Assembly (NCBI GenBank): GCA_025464045.1
Contig: JAODBQ010000010.1
Location: 1-11,839 of the forward strand
Reading direction: 5' to 3'
Source of the DNA: Ilumatobacteraceae bacterium
GTDB lineage: Bacteria; Actinomycetota; Acidimicrobiia; Acidimicrobiales; Ilumatobacteraceae
DNA: 11,839 nt
This document shows, in pieces, positions 1 through 6,462 of this stretch. Numbering within the stretch: position 1 is the stretch's first letter; each line of letters starts with the position of its first letter. Made by a program: the position numbers and the translations under genes. The notes beneath the pieces were generated by a model. That model worked only from the letters and a program-made list of their open reading frames with translations. It made no database searches and was not told the DNA's origin.

Positions 1-33
1 ACGGTAAGTTGACGACCCTGGAACCGCGCGGAT

Positions 34-53
34 CACGCGATGGGCGCCGCGTG
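34..53 (-). terminator. Small G+C-rich hairpin, possible terminator
   Basis: Six-base perfect inverted repeat, CACGCG at 34-39 and CGCGTG at 48-53, with an 8-base loop. It lies about 25 bases past the stop codon of the serine hydrolase gene that reads leftward. There is no T-tract, and short G+C-rich hairpins occur often by chance at this base composition, so assignment as the transcript end rests mostly on position. I see no gene in bases 1-78. Confidence 0.2.
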
Positions 54-78
54 TCGGTGCCGCCCGCGCCGGTGCGGC

Positions 79-2049
79 TCAGCCGGCGTCCAGCGTGCGG
101 TTGACGCTCGTCGCGATCAGCTCGGTGGCGGCGATGCCGCGTTGCTGGCTCGCGTAGCGATCCCCTTGGATCGCGATGATCCACCAGTCGCGGCTCGTCT
201 CGATCATGCCGATGCTGTTGATCCGGTTCCCCGGATAGCGGAAGTCGGCCGGCCCGGTCGTCCACCATCCGTCCTTCACCCAGAACGTCGAGCCGCTCGG
301 CAGTCCGGCGCCGATGCCCCAGCGCTCGCCGCTGACGATGTTGCTCGACAGCATCAGCGAGCGCGCGTACGCGACCCAGCCCGCGTCGAGCACCGTGCTG
401 TCGACACGCAACAGGTTGCGCAGGATTCGCACGAAGCTCTCCGGCGGGACCTGGGTGACACCCCAGCCGTTGGGGTTGATCGTGATCGCACTCGCCCCGA
501 ACCGGTTCGCGCACGGGCGGAGTGCCGGTGCGCCGCCGAGGGCGTCGACGAGCGTCGTGGTGGCGTCGTTGTCGCTGACGGAGATCATCCGGTGCAGGAG
601 GTCGGCGGTCGCCGCATCGGGCTGGACGGAGCCGCGATCTTGCAGGCCGGCCAACGTGCAGCCGAGGACCAGTGCCTTGATGGTCGATGCGGCCGGCAGG
701 TCGACGTCGCTCTGACCGAAGCTGTGCACCGTGCCGTCGGACGTCATCACCGCGGCGCGGGTCGACGACGCGTCGGGATACGCGGCGAGGAGGTCGGCCT
801 CGCTCAGCCCGTCGAACGGCGACCTGGTTTCGCGTGGGCCGATGCGCACGGCCGCAGGCGAGGACGACCCGGCGGTGCCCGCATCGGTGACGTAGGCGCC
901 GGAGATGTCGAAGATCAGGTGCTGCGCACCGTATGTGGAGAAGGTCACGCCTGCGCCTGGTTGACGCGCCACCGCGATCGCCGCGGCGATCGCCTGTGCC
1001 GGTCGGTCGGTGTTGACGGTGCTCGTGGTGAGGTCGGTCTGTGCGCCGGGCGAAGCCGTGGCGAAGCCGGCGCTGCGTCCGTCGGTGACCGTCAGGTTGC
1101 CGAGGATCGCCAGGGGCTGGTCCGCGTAGTCGATGGTCACGGACGATCCTGGCGCCAGCCGTCCGAGCCCGCCGTCGCGCGTGTCGAACTGCCGCGTTGG
1201 GACGATCGGGACGAACAGCCCGCTCCGACCCGACGGTGCGGCGGCGCCCGTGAACGAGCCGAGCACGTCGACGACGATGTGGGTCGCGACGCTGACGTCG
1301 ATGCGGAACGTGCCGTCCGCGGCGAGGGCCACGGTGGCGAGGACGGCGCGGATCGTGCCGGCGGCCTCGAAGTTGAGCGTCGACGTGCCGGGCGCCGGAC
1401 CGTCGGATCGGTGGGCGGTGACGAAGCCCGGGCCGGCGGTCTGGGTGACCGTGATCGTCACGACCGCGGCTTCGGCGCCGGCCAGGTGCGGTTGGACGAC
1501 GACCGAGCCGCCGCCGGGGACCGCGCCGCCGCGGGTCCGGGTGTCGAGCACACGCGACGGCGTCACCGGGCTGAATCGGCCGACGGTCGACGGGGTGGCG
1601 GCGACGTAGGTGCCGACGAGGTCGACGACGACATGGGTGGTCGCCGTGGTGAAGATGGTGAAGCGACCCTGGACGTCGACCGCCACCGTCGCCTGGTTGG
1701 AGATGATCGATCCGGCGTCGAAGTTGAGGGCGGACACGCCGGGCCGCGGGTCGCCGGTCCGGGAGAGGGTGAGGAAGCCGGGGCCGGCCGGCTCCGTCAC
1801 CGTGACCGAGACGACGACGGCGACCGCTCCTGCTGCTTCGGGGACGCGGAGGTCGAGGCTCGAACCGCCCGAGAGTCGTGCTCCCGGCGATGTGCGGGTG
1901 TCGAGGATCCGGTGCGTGGTGACCTCGTGGAACGCAGCCGTGCCGGCGGAGGCGGCGACCGGTACGGCGAACGCCACGACCATCCAGGTCGACACCGTCG
2001 CGATGACGGCGATCCACGCGACGGGCCGACGATGCCGGGCGCGCGTCAT
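79..2049 (-). CDS. Secreted class A beta-lactamase-fold serine hydrolase with three N-terminal beta repeats
   Basis: A 656-residue exported protein. Residues 8-36 form a signal peptide: Arg-rich start, hydrophobic stretch AWIAVIATVSTWMVVAFAV, then an AASA-type cleavage site. Residues 39-388 hold three related beta-rich repeats. Residues 410-656 are a penicillin-recognising serine hydrolase domain of the class A (Beta-lactamase2) type: SxxK at S455-T-I-K458, SDN at 492-494, and a KDG triad at 592-594 in the place of KTG/KSG. The family acylates on the SxxK serine; members are beta-lactamases or DD-peptidase-like enzymes, and which applies here cannot be told from sequence. The ATG at 2049 is chosen because it directly precedes the signal peptide and overlaps the gatD TGA by four bases (ATGA). 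The frame is open 46 codons further upstream, but only inside gatD. Operon position after murT-gatD suggests cell-wall work outside the membrane. Confidence 0.9.
   Translation of the reverse strand: MTRARHRRPVAWIAVIATVSTWMVVAFAVPVAASAGTAAFHEVTTHRILDTRTSPGARLSGGSSLDLRVPEAAGAVAVVVSVTVTEPAGPGFLTLSRTGDPRPGVSALNFDAGSIISNQATVAVDVQGRFTIFTTATTHVVVDLVGTYVAATPSTVGRFSPVTPSRVLDTRTRGGAVPGGGSVVVQPHLAGAEAAVVTITVTQTAGPGFVTAHRSDGPAPGTSTLNFEAAGTIRAVLATVALAADGTFRIDVSVATHIVVDVLGSFTGAAAPSGRSGLFVPIVPTRQFDTRDGGLGRLAPGSSVTIDYADQPLAILGNLTVTDGRSAGFATASPGAQTDLTTSTVNTDRPAQAIAAAIAVARQPGAGVTFSTYGAQHLIFDISGAYVTDAGTAGSSSPAAVRIGPRETRSPFDGLSEADLLAAYPDASSTRAAVMTSDGTVHSFGQSDVDLPAASTIKALVLGCTLAGLQDRGSVQPDAATADLLHRMISVSDNDATTTLVDALGGAPALRPCANRFGASAITINPNGWGVTQVPPESFVRILRNLLRVDSTVLDAGWVAYARSLMLSSNIVSGERWGIGAGLPSGSTFWVKDGWWTTGPADFRYPGNRINSIGMIETSRDWWIIAIQGDRYASQQRGIAATELIATSVNRTLDAG
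889..1935 (-). repeat. Three tandem ~110-residue protein repeats in the serine hydrolase
   Basis: Residues about 39-150, 158-268 and 278-387 of the hydrolase are diverged copies of one unit. Each starts with an xxDTR signature (ILDTR 48-52, VLDTR 167-171, QFDTR 287-291). Copies 1 and 2 then have VTVTxxAGPGF, an LNF segment and THxVVD near the end (THVVVD, THIVVD). Copy 3 is most diverged: its GPGF position reads SAGFAT and its last motif QHLIFD. I recall similar repeats in secreted Acidimicrobiia proteins, where they are probably cell-surface or carbohydrate-binding modules; that role is inference. Confidence 0.8.
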
Positions 2050-2828
2050 CCGAGCTCGGTCCTGCGACCGCTGGCGGCCGACGCCCGCCGCACCTGGCGC
2101 GACGACAGCGTGGCCGCGAGACGTTCGTTGCGCAAGGCCTCCGCGGTGCGGTCCTCGAGGGTGGCGAGCTCGCCGCCGGTCGCCCATCGCAGCAGCAGGT
2201 CGGCGAGGGCGGGGTTGCGCGCGAGCACGGGACCGTGCAGGTAGGTGGCGACGATCCGGTCGTGGATGAACCCGTCGACGCGCTCGCCCGCGCTCGAATC
2301 CGGCTCCACGTCGCCGTTGCCGATGCCGACGATGACCCGTCCGAGGGGCATCACCCCGGGTCCGAGCGCCGTGCGGCCGGCGTGGTTCTCGAAGCCGGTC
2401 AGCGTCGGGATCGGCAGGTGCTCAGGCTCGGTGACGAGCTCGCCGACCGCACGGTCGGGGCCGACGGTGGTGACCGCGTCCACGAGCCCGAGACCGCGGA
2501 CCTGTTGCCCCGCGGCGCGGAACTCGGTGCCGAGCATCTGCAGACCGGCGCAGACTGCCAGCACGACCGCGCCCTCGGCCCTGATGGCTGCCGAACGCTC
2601 GGCGCTGCGCAACAGGTTCGTCGCGGTGACCTGCGCGAGGTCTTCGCCGCCGCCGATCAGGTAGATGTCGGCCTGCTCGGGGATCGTCTCGCCGGGCTCG
2701 ATCTCCAGGAGCTCGGCCGGGATGCCGCGGGCGTGGGCCCGGTCGAGCAGCACCAGGGCGTTGCCGCGGTCGCCGTAGAGGCCGAGGAGGCTCGGGTAGA
2801 TGTGCACGATGACCACGCTCGACGTCAT
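2046..2828 (-). CDS. gatD: Lipid II isoglutaminyl synthase, glutaminase subunit GatD
   Basis: A 260-residue class I glutamine amidotransferase-like protein. It hydrolyses glutamine and passes ammonia to MurT, which amidates the alpha-carboxyl of D-Glu in the lipid II stem peptide at the inner membrane face. Visible marks: the N-terminal HIYPSLLGLYGDRGN segment typical of GatD/CobQ-like proteins, the IGGGEDLAQ loop (59-67), the nucleophile elbow AVCAGLQMLG with Cys93, ENHAGRT (147-153), and catalytic His198 in YLHGPVL. Length is close to Staphylococcus aureus GatD (about 243 residues). ATG at 2828 lies five bases after the murT stop. A GTG three codons upstream (2837) would overlap that stop as GTGA and is a possible alternative; neither has a clear Shine-Dalgarno site, which fits translational coupling. 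Its own stop overlaps the start of the serine hydrolase. Confidence 0.96.
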   Translation of the reverse strand: MTSSVVIVHIYPSLLGLYGDRGNALVLLDRAHARGIPAELLEIEPGETIPEQADIYLIGGGEDLAQVTATNLLRSAERSAAIRAEGAVVLAVCAGLQMLGTEFRAAGQQVRGLGLVDAVTTVGPDRAVGELVTEPEHLPIPTLTGFENHAGRTALGPGVMPLGRVIVGIGNGDVEPDSSAGERVDGFIHDRIVATYLHGPVLARNPALADLLLRWATGGELATLEDRTAEALRNERLAATLSSRQVRRASAASGRRTELG

Positions 2829-2833
2829 CGCGA

Positions 2834-4153
2834 TCACCAGCGCACGTGCAGACGACGGAGCAGGTCGTGGAACGCGCTGTACGTCCCGACGAGCTCGACG
2901 GACGAACCGGCGGGGGCCACGGCGCGCACGGCGTCGACCGGGTCCTGCACGACGAGGCAGCGGATCCCGGCGGTCTCCAACCTCATCGCCAGGTCCCACC
3001 GTCGCTCGCCGCACGCAGCCACCACCCGTCCTGCCAGACCTTCGAAGGCGACGTCCCACAGCCAACTCGTGTCGCGCCCGTCGGGACCTCGGGCGTTGAC
3101 GCAGATCACGATCGGCCGCAGGTCGTCGTCGATCAGATGCAGCACCTCGGTCCACGAGGCCGGGTTCTTCGCCAGGAGCATCCGCACCGGCCGGCCCGCG
3201 ATCGGCACGGTGAGGTACCGGCCGGCGACCGACTCGACCCGTTCTACGGCGCTGATGGCCGCGTGGCGGTCGACGCCGCGCGCCGCTGCGGCGGCCACGG
3301 CCATCGCCGCGTTCGATCGGTTGGCCTCGCCGGGCAGCGAGGGGTTGAACGGACTGATGAACGCCGGCCCGTGCAGGTGGTCGGCATCGACCGTCCAGTT
3401 CGGTGACGGCCGTGCGCTCCCACAGGCGCACGACCACATGCCGGCGGCGTTGACGATGGCGACCTGGCCGCAGGACGGGCATTGGATCGCTTCGCGTCGC
3501 CCTCGGGTGCCGCCGGCGACCCACACCACGTCGGGGAACCGGTGGACGGCCCAGACCACGAGTGGGTCGTCGGCGTTGGCGACGATCGTCATGTTCCAGG
3601 TCACCTCCGCAATCGCGGCACGCCACCGATCGGCGACGCGACGGACCTCGACCATCCGGTCGAGCTGGTCGCGACTGAGGTTCAGCAGCACGAGCACCGT
3701 CGGTCGGGTTGTCGTCATCGTGCGCGCCACGAACAGCTCGTCGACCTCGAGCACGAGCTCCTCCGTCGGTCGCGCGGCGGCGGTGACGAGGCCAGCTGTC
3801 ATGTTCGCCCCGGCCGTGCTGCTGACGGTACGAGTCGATCCGAGCGCCTCGGCGAGGAGCAAGGTCGTCGTCGTCTTGCCGTTCGTGCCCGACACGACCG
3901 TCACCGCCCGGCCCGCGGTGAGGCGGGTCAGGACGAGGGGATCGACCGCCAGCGTGACCCGTCCGCCGATGACCGCACCGCGGCCGAGGAGCAACCGACG
4001 CGAGACGGCGCTCGTGGCCTTGCCCGCGAGGACGGCGAGCCGGGAGCGCAACGGGAGTGGCGTGCTGAACGCGATCAGGTGCTCGCTGGCTGGGTGTGGA
4101 TCGTGGAGCACCATCGAGCTCACGGCGTACCTCCCGTCGATCTGTCGGAGCAT
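2834..4153 (-). CDS. murT: Lipid II isoglutaminyl synthase, Mur ligase-like subunit MurT
   Basis: A 439-residue Mur ligase-type ATPase that with GatD amidates D-Glu of lipid II. Visible: P-loop GTNGKTTTT (89-97), LNLSRDQLDR (157-166) and NADDPLV (193-199) of the central ligase domain. A MurT-type zinc ribbon is inserted, with Cys225, Cys228, Cys242 and Cys244. In the C-terminal DUF1727 domain are KNPASW (329-334) and the DTSWLWD motif (361-367). In known MurT/GatD structures an Asp of the MurT C-terminal domain completes the GatD triad; an Asp of this motif is the likely equivalent. Length matches family members (about 440). The ATG at 4153 gives the family length but has no clear ribosome site; ATG at 4114 (Met14) is an alternative. 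First gene of a three-gene operon. Confidence 0.96.
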   Translation of the reverse strand: MLRQIDGRYAVSSMVLHDPHPASEHLIAFSTPLPLRSRLAVLAGKATSAVSRRLLLGRGAVIGGRVTLAVDPLVLTRLTAGRAVTVVSGTNGKTTTTLLLAEALGSTRTVSSTAGANMTAGLVTAAARPTEELVLEVDELFVARTMTTTRPTVLVLLNLSRDQLDRMVEVRRVADRWRAAIAEVTWNMTIVANADDPLVVWAVHRFPDVVWVAGGTRGRREAIQCPSCGQVAIVNAAGMWSCACGSARPSPNWTVDADHLHGPAFISPFNPSLPGEANRSNAAMAVAAAAARGVDRHAAISAVERVESVAGRYLTVPIAGRPVRMLLAKNPASWTEVLHLIDDDLRPIVICVNARGPDGRDTSWLWDVAFEGLAGRVVAACGERRWDLAMRLETAGIRCLVVQDPVDAVRAVAPAGSSVELVGTYSAFHDLLRRLHVRW

Positions 4154-4248
4154 AGGAATCGCCGCGTCAACGTCAGGGTGGCCCGTCGTCAGCTGCAGGT
4201 AAATCGGCGTGTTTCAGCCCGACGGGGGCGGGTATGGCTCGCGAGCGT

Positions 4249-4298
4249 CCACAGCCCAGCCTTCCTCCGGACCCGAAGGAGTTGAGGGTGGGCTGTGG
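4249..4298. terminator. 10-bp-arm inverted repeat between two same-strand genes
   Basis: CCACAGCCCA at 4249-4258 pairs perfectly with TGGGCTGTGG at 4289-4298. A nested stem CCTTC (4260-4264) / GAAGG (4275-4279) lies in the 30-base loop. Arms are symmetric on DNA, so it can fold in either transcript. It starts about 55 bases beyond the stop of the GGDEF gene and about 95 bases before murT on the minus strand, so termination of the GGDEF transcript is the simplest reading. There is no T-run. An 8-base direct repeat CTCCGGAC (4265-4272 and 4300-4307) overlaps the structure; an operator or attenuator for murT is the alternative. Confidence 0.45.
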
Positions 4299-4352
4299 GC
4301 TCCGGACACCGGTCAGGAGCGGGCGGACCCGGTCAGCTCGGTGCTGGCGTCC

Positions 4353-5366
4353 TCAGCGCACGCAACGGGCGCGCTTCGCTTCGTACATCGCGCGGTCGGC
4401 CGCGACCACGAGGTGCGTGGAGATCTGCTCACCGGCCCCGGCGTACGCGACGCCGACGCTGGCGGTGATCGACAGCTCGTGACCGGCCGAGTCGAAGGGG
4501 GTCGAGAACGCCTCGGCGATGCGGTCCATGATGAGGTCGACGTCCTCGGGTTCGCTCAGGTCCTCGCACAGGAAGACGAACTCGTCACCCGAGATCCGCG
4601 CCAGCGTGTCGCTCGAACGGAGCAACGTCGACAGTCGTCGGGCAACAGCGACGAGCAGCTCGTCGCCGACGGCGTGGCCGTAGGCGTCGTTGACGTGCTT
4701 GAACTGATCCAGGTCGGCGAACAGGATCGCGGCAGCCGAGTGGCTCCGCCGGGCGTGCTCGGCGGCATGCTCGATCCGGTCTTCCAGCAGCTGCCGGTTC
4801 GCCAGCCCGGTGAGCGGATCGCGCAAGGCGATCTGGCGCAGGGTCTCTGCCGCGCTGCGCGCTTCGTCACGAGCGATCGCCATCACGAGGTACGCGGCGG
4901 TGACGTCGGCCAACGTCTGGGCGATGGCCATGTCCTGGGGGTCGAGGACGCCGGTGGCGTCCCGGTACAGGGTCATCGCGCCGAGCCGGTCGCAGTCGTG
5001 GCGCAGCGGGAACGCGAACACCGCGGCCAACCCGTCGACGGCGGCCGCCGCGGCGAACTGTGGGAAGCGGCGGTCCGCCTGGAGATCCCCGACGCTGATC
5101 GCATCGCCCGTCGCGTTCGCCAGGTTGCAGGGACCGTCCTCGGTCTCGTACTGGAGCTGCTCGAAGCGCAGCGCCGACTCGTCCGACGCGACGATCTCCC
5201 GAGCTGACGTCATCGGCACGTTCAGCGTGACTCCTGCACTGGTGACGGGCAGCACTTCGACGACGCACTTGACCAACTGGTCCGCGATGACGCGCATCGG
5301 ACAATCGGTGATCATCGTCCGAGCGAACGCGCTGAGCACCTCGGACAGCTTGCCCTCGTCGACCAT
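4353..5366 (-). CDS. GAF-GGDEF diguanylate cyclase
   Basis: A 337-residue soluble protein predicted to make cyclic di-GMP from two GTP. Residues about 5-165 form a GAF-type sensor domain (ETEDGPCNLA at 75-84, then FAFPLRHDCDRLGAMTLYR). A helical linker, 160-180, leads to the GGDEF domain at 181-337, with RDPLTGLANR (182-191), FADLDQFKHVND (216-227), the active-site loop SGDEF (259-263), and ASVGVA plus AADRAMYEAK near the end. SGDEF is an accepted active variant of GGDEF. RSSD (250-253), five residues before it, fits the RxxD inhibitory I-site, implying product feedback. No membrane segment. ATG at 5366 is supported by GGGAG seven bases upstream. It follows the response regulator gene on the same strand after a 101-bp gap, so the two probably act in one pathway. 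The GAF ligand is unknown. Confidence 0.95.
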   Translation of the reverse strand: MVDEGKLSEVLSAFARTMITDCPMRVIADQLVKCVVEVLPVTSAGVTLNVPMTSAREIVASDESALRFEQLQYETEDGPCNLANATGDAISVGDLQADRRFPQFAAAAAVDGLAAVFAFPLRHDCDRLGAMTLYRDATGVLDPQDMAIAQTLADVTAAYLVMAIARDEARSAAETLRQIALRDPLTGLANRQLLEDRIEHAAEHARRSHSAAAILFADLDQFKHVNDAYGHAVGDELLVAVARRLSTLLRSSDTLARISGDEFVFLCEDLSEPEDVDLIMDRIAEAFSTPFDSAGHELSITASVGVAYAGAGEQISTHLVVAADRAMYEAKRARCVR

Positions 5367-5427
5367 CTGTCAACTCCCAGCTGTTGGTGTTCCACACGTA
5401 TCGGGACGGCGGAAGAGCAGCTGAGCG

Positions 5428-5436
5428 AATATAGCA
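5428..5436 (-). promoter_or_regulatory. Possible extended -10 element before the GGDEF gene
   Basis: Read on the minus strand this is TGCTATATT, close to an extended -10 (TGnTATAAT), in otherwise very GC-rich DNA and 61 bases before the GGDEF start codon. I find no good -35 at 16-18 bases upstream. If real, it would let the cyclase be transcribed separately from the response regulator. Confidence 0.35.
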
Positions 5437-5467
5437 CCGGCCTCCAAGGGCACCGGCAGGGCGGCGA

Positions 5468-6076
5468 TCAGCCGCCGATGTCGCCGACTGCGAGGGTCGG
5501 CGCCGTGCAGCCACGCCCGAGCGGCGAGATCGCGGTCTCCGCCGGCGAGTCGAGGTCGGGGTGCAACTCGACGTTGTGGCGTCGGACGTCCCGGTAGAGC
5601 TTGCGCATCGTGAGGAGGTTGCGCATCCGTCCGATCATCTCGACCTGGTCGTAGGGCTTGGTGATCAGGTCGTTGGCTCCTGCCGCGAACGCGCGCACGC
5701 GTGTGTGGGCCGTGGGGTCGGCCGTCAGGACGACGACCGGGAGGAACATCTCGTCGCAGGGAACCTCGCGCAGCGAGGTGACGACCCCGTGGCCGCTGAC
5801 GGTCCCCATGTCGAGGTCCATCAGCACGAGATCGGGACGGATCTCGAGGTACCGATCGACCGCTGTGCGGGCGTCGGTGATCGTGTGGACATCAGAAGCG
5901 CCGGCCATGTGCAGCATCAGCTCGAGGAGGCGGAGGTCGGTGGCGACCTCATCGACGATCAGCAGGCAGACAGCGGACAGGTCCGTGTCGCGCCCCACAT
6001 CCTGCGGCAGTGCGCGCGCGAACGACCTCGTGGCGAGGGTGGGCGGTTCTGTGGCGAATGTGCGCTGGTCGTGCAT
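5468..6076 (-). CDS. Stand-alone response regulator receiver protein
   Basis: A 202-residue protein with one receiver (REC) domain at about 36-155. Phosphorylation-site residues are intact: acidic pocket Asp42-Glu43 (LLIVDE), acceptor Asp87 in LVLMDLDMG, Thr118 in VVVLTAD, and Lys140 in LITKPYD. The segment after the receiver (NLLTMRKLYRDVRRHN, 153-168) looks like the start of the helical linker that in larger regulators joins REC to GGDEF or HD-GYP outputs. Here it ends about 30 residues later without an output domain. The first 35 residues are an unassigned extension. No DNA-binding domain is present, so output probably goes through protein contact, the best candidate being the GAF-GGDEF protein encoded next. 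Start at 6076 has purine-rich GGGGAA about five bases upstream. No histidine kinase is visible in the window. Confidence 0.93.
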   Translation of the reverse strand: MHDQRTFATEPPTLATRSFARALPQDVGRDTDLSAVCLLIVDEVATDLRLLELMLHMAGASDVHTITDARTAVDRYLEIRPDLVLMDLDMGTVSGHGVVTSLREVPCDEMFLPVVVLTADPTAHTRVRAFAAGANDLITKPYDQVEMIGRMRNLLTMRKLYRDVRRHNVELHPDLDSPAETAISPLGRGCTAPTLAVGDIGG

Positions 6077-6124
6077 CTCGGTTCCCCGTCGTCACGCCGC
6101 CAGACGCGGTGTGATGACGAGGAG

Positions 6125-6152
6125 GAGCGCGGTCGCGGCCAGTTGATACATC
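6125..6152. repeat. 28-bp imperfect direct repeat, copy A
   Basis: Matches 23 of 28 positions with copy B at 6425-6452. Shared parts are GAGCGCG at the left end, TCGC in the middle and TGATACATC at the right end. In this copy the core extends to a 12-base dyad, TTGATACATCAA (6143-6154). It lies about 50 bases upstream of the response regulator start on the minus strand, a position suited to an operator or promoter element. Orientation of function is unknown. Confidence 0.55.
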
Positions 6153-6264
6153 AATCTGAGAAATTTCGAATGGACCGTTCCGCGGTCTGCCAACATGGCG
6201 CGATGCGGATGCGGTGCTCGGGGACATGCTCGCCGCCGCGGCCGCGCCACGTTGCTCGTGCGAC

Positions 6265-6357
6265 TCACCAGAAGATGACCGGAGCTCCCAGCGTCAACCA
6301 GCCAGCGGCGAGCGCCGCGATCCCGGTAGCGATGTGCGCCAGCTTGCGAGCTCTCAT
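6265..6357 (-). CDS. Candidate 30-residue single-helix membrane peptide
   Basis: An open frame of 30 codons plus TGA. The product has a positively charged start (MRARK) followed by a hydrophobic helix, IATGIAALAAGWLTLGAPVI, ending FW. That is the pattern of a small membrane peptide with its N-terminus inside. It has the best ribosome-binding site in this region: GAGGAG ends eight bases before the ATG. G/C occupies about 24 of 30 third positions, like the real genes here. It sits alone between the response regulator and the divergent sigma factor gene. I do not recognise a family. Small size means chance is possible; an overlapping plus-strand frame is less convincing. Confidence 0.5.
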   Translation of the reverse strand: MRARKLAHIATGIAALAAGWLTLGAPVIFW

Positions 6358-6424
6358 CAGGACGTCTCCTCAGTTGCCCGGCGAACGTGCCGCCGATCGT
6401 CCCGCTGTGGGACCACGGCTAGGA

Positions 6425-6452
6425 GAGCGCGCTCGCCACCGGCTGATACATC
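6425..6452. repeat. 28-bp imperfect direct repeat, copy B
   Basis: Second copy of the repeat at 6125-6152, offset by exactly 300 bases, with the same core TGATACATC at 6444-6452. The core ends 10 bases before the sigma factor ATG at 6463, so it overlaps or lies next to the promoter of the sigma-CHAT operon. It also lies about 70 bases upstream of the small membrane peptide on the other strand. It may be a regulator site or part of a promoter recognised by the sigma factor itself; it does not match a standard -10/-35 pair. Confidence 0.55.
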
Positions 6453-6462
6453 GGTGCGCGGA

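Noticed and set aside
40..2244. 734-codon plus-strand open frame opposite the serine hydrolase
   Set aside because: Arg/Gly/Asp-rich translation without domains; it mirrors the minus-strand gene, which has a signal peptide and complete catalytic motifs. Product of high GC and third-position bias.
2829..3626. 266-codon upstream extension of the gatD frame
   Set aside because: It lies fully inside murT in another frame, and the translation is Arg-rich shadow sequence; GatD homology starts at the ATG at 2828.
6125..6452. The two 28-bp repeats as a CRISPR array or transposon ends
   Set aside because: Only two copies, in direct orientation, imperfect, with a 272-bp gap and no transposase or cas gene.
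6214..6462. N-terminal extension of the sigma factor by 83 codons
   Set aside because: Cys/Arg/Ser-rich shadow sequence, no family match; sigma region 2 begins normally after the ATG at 6463.
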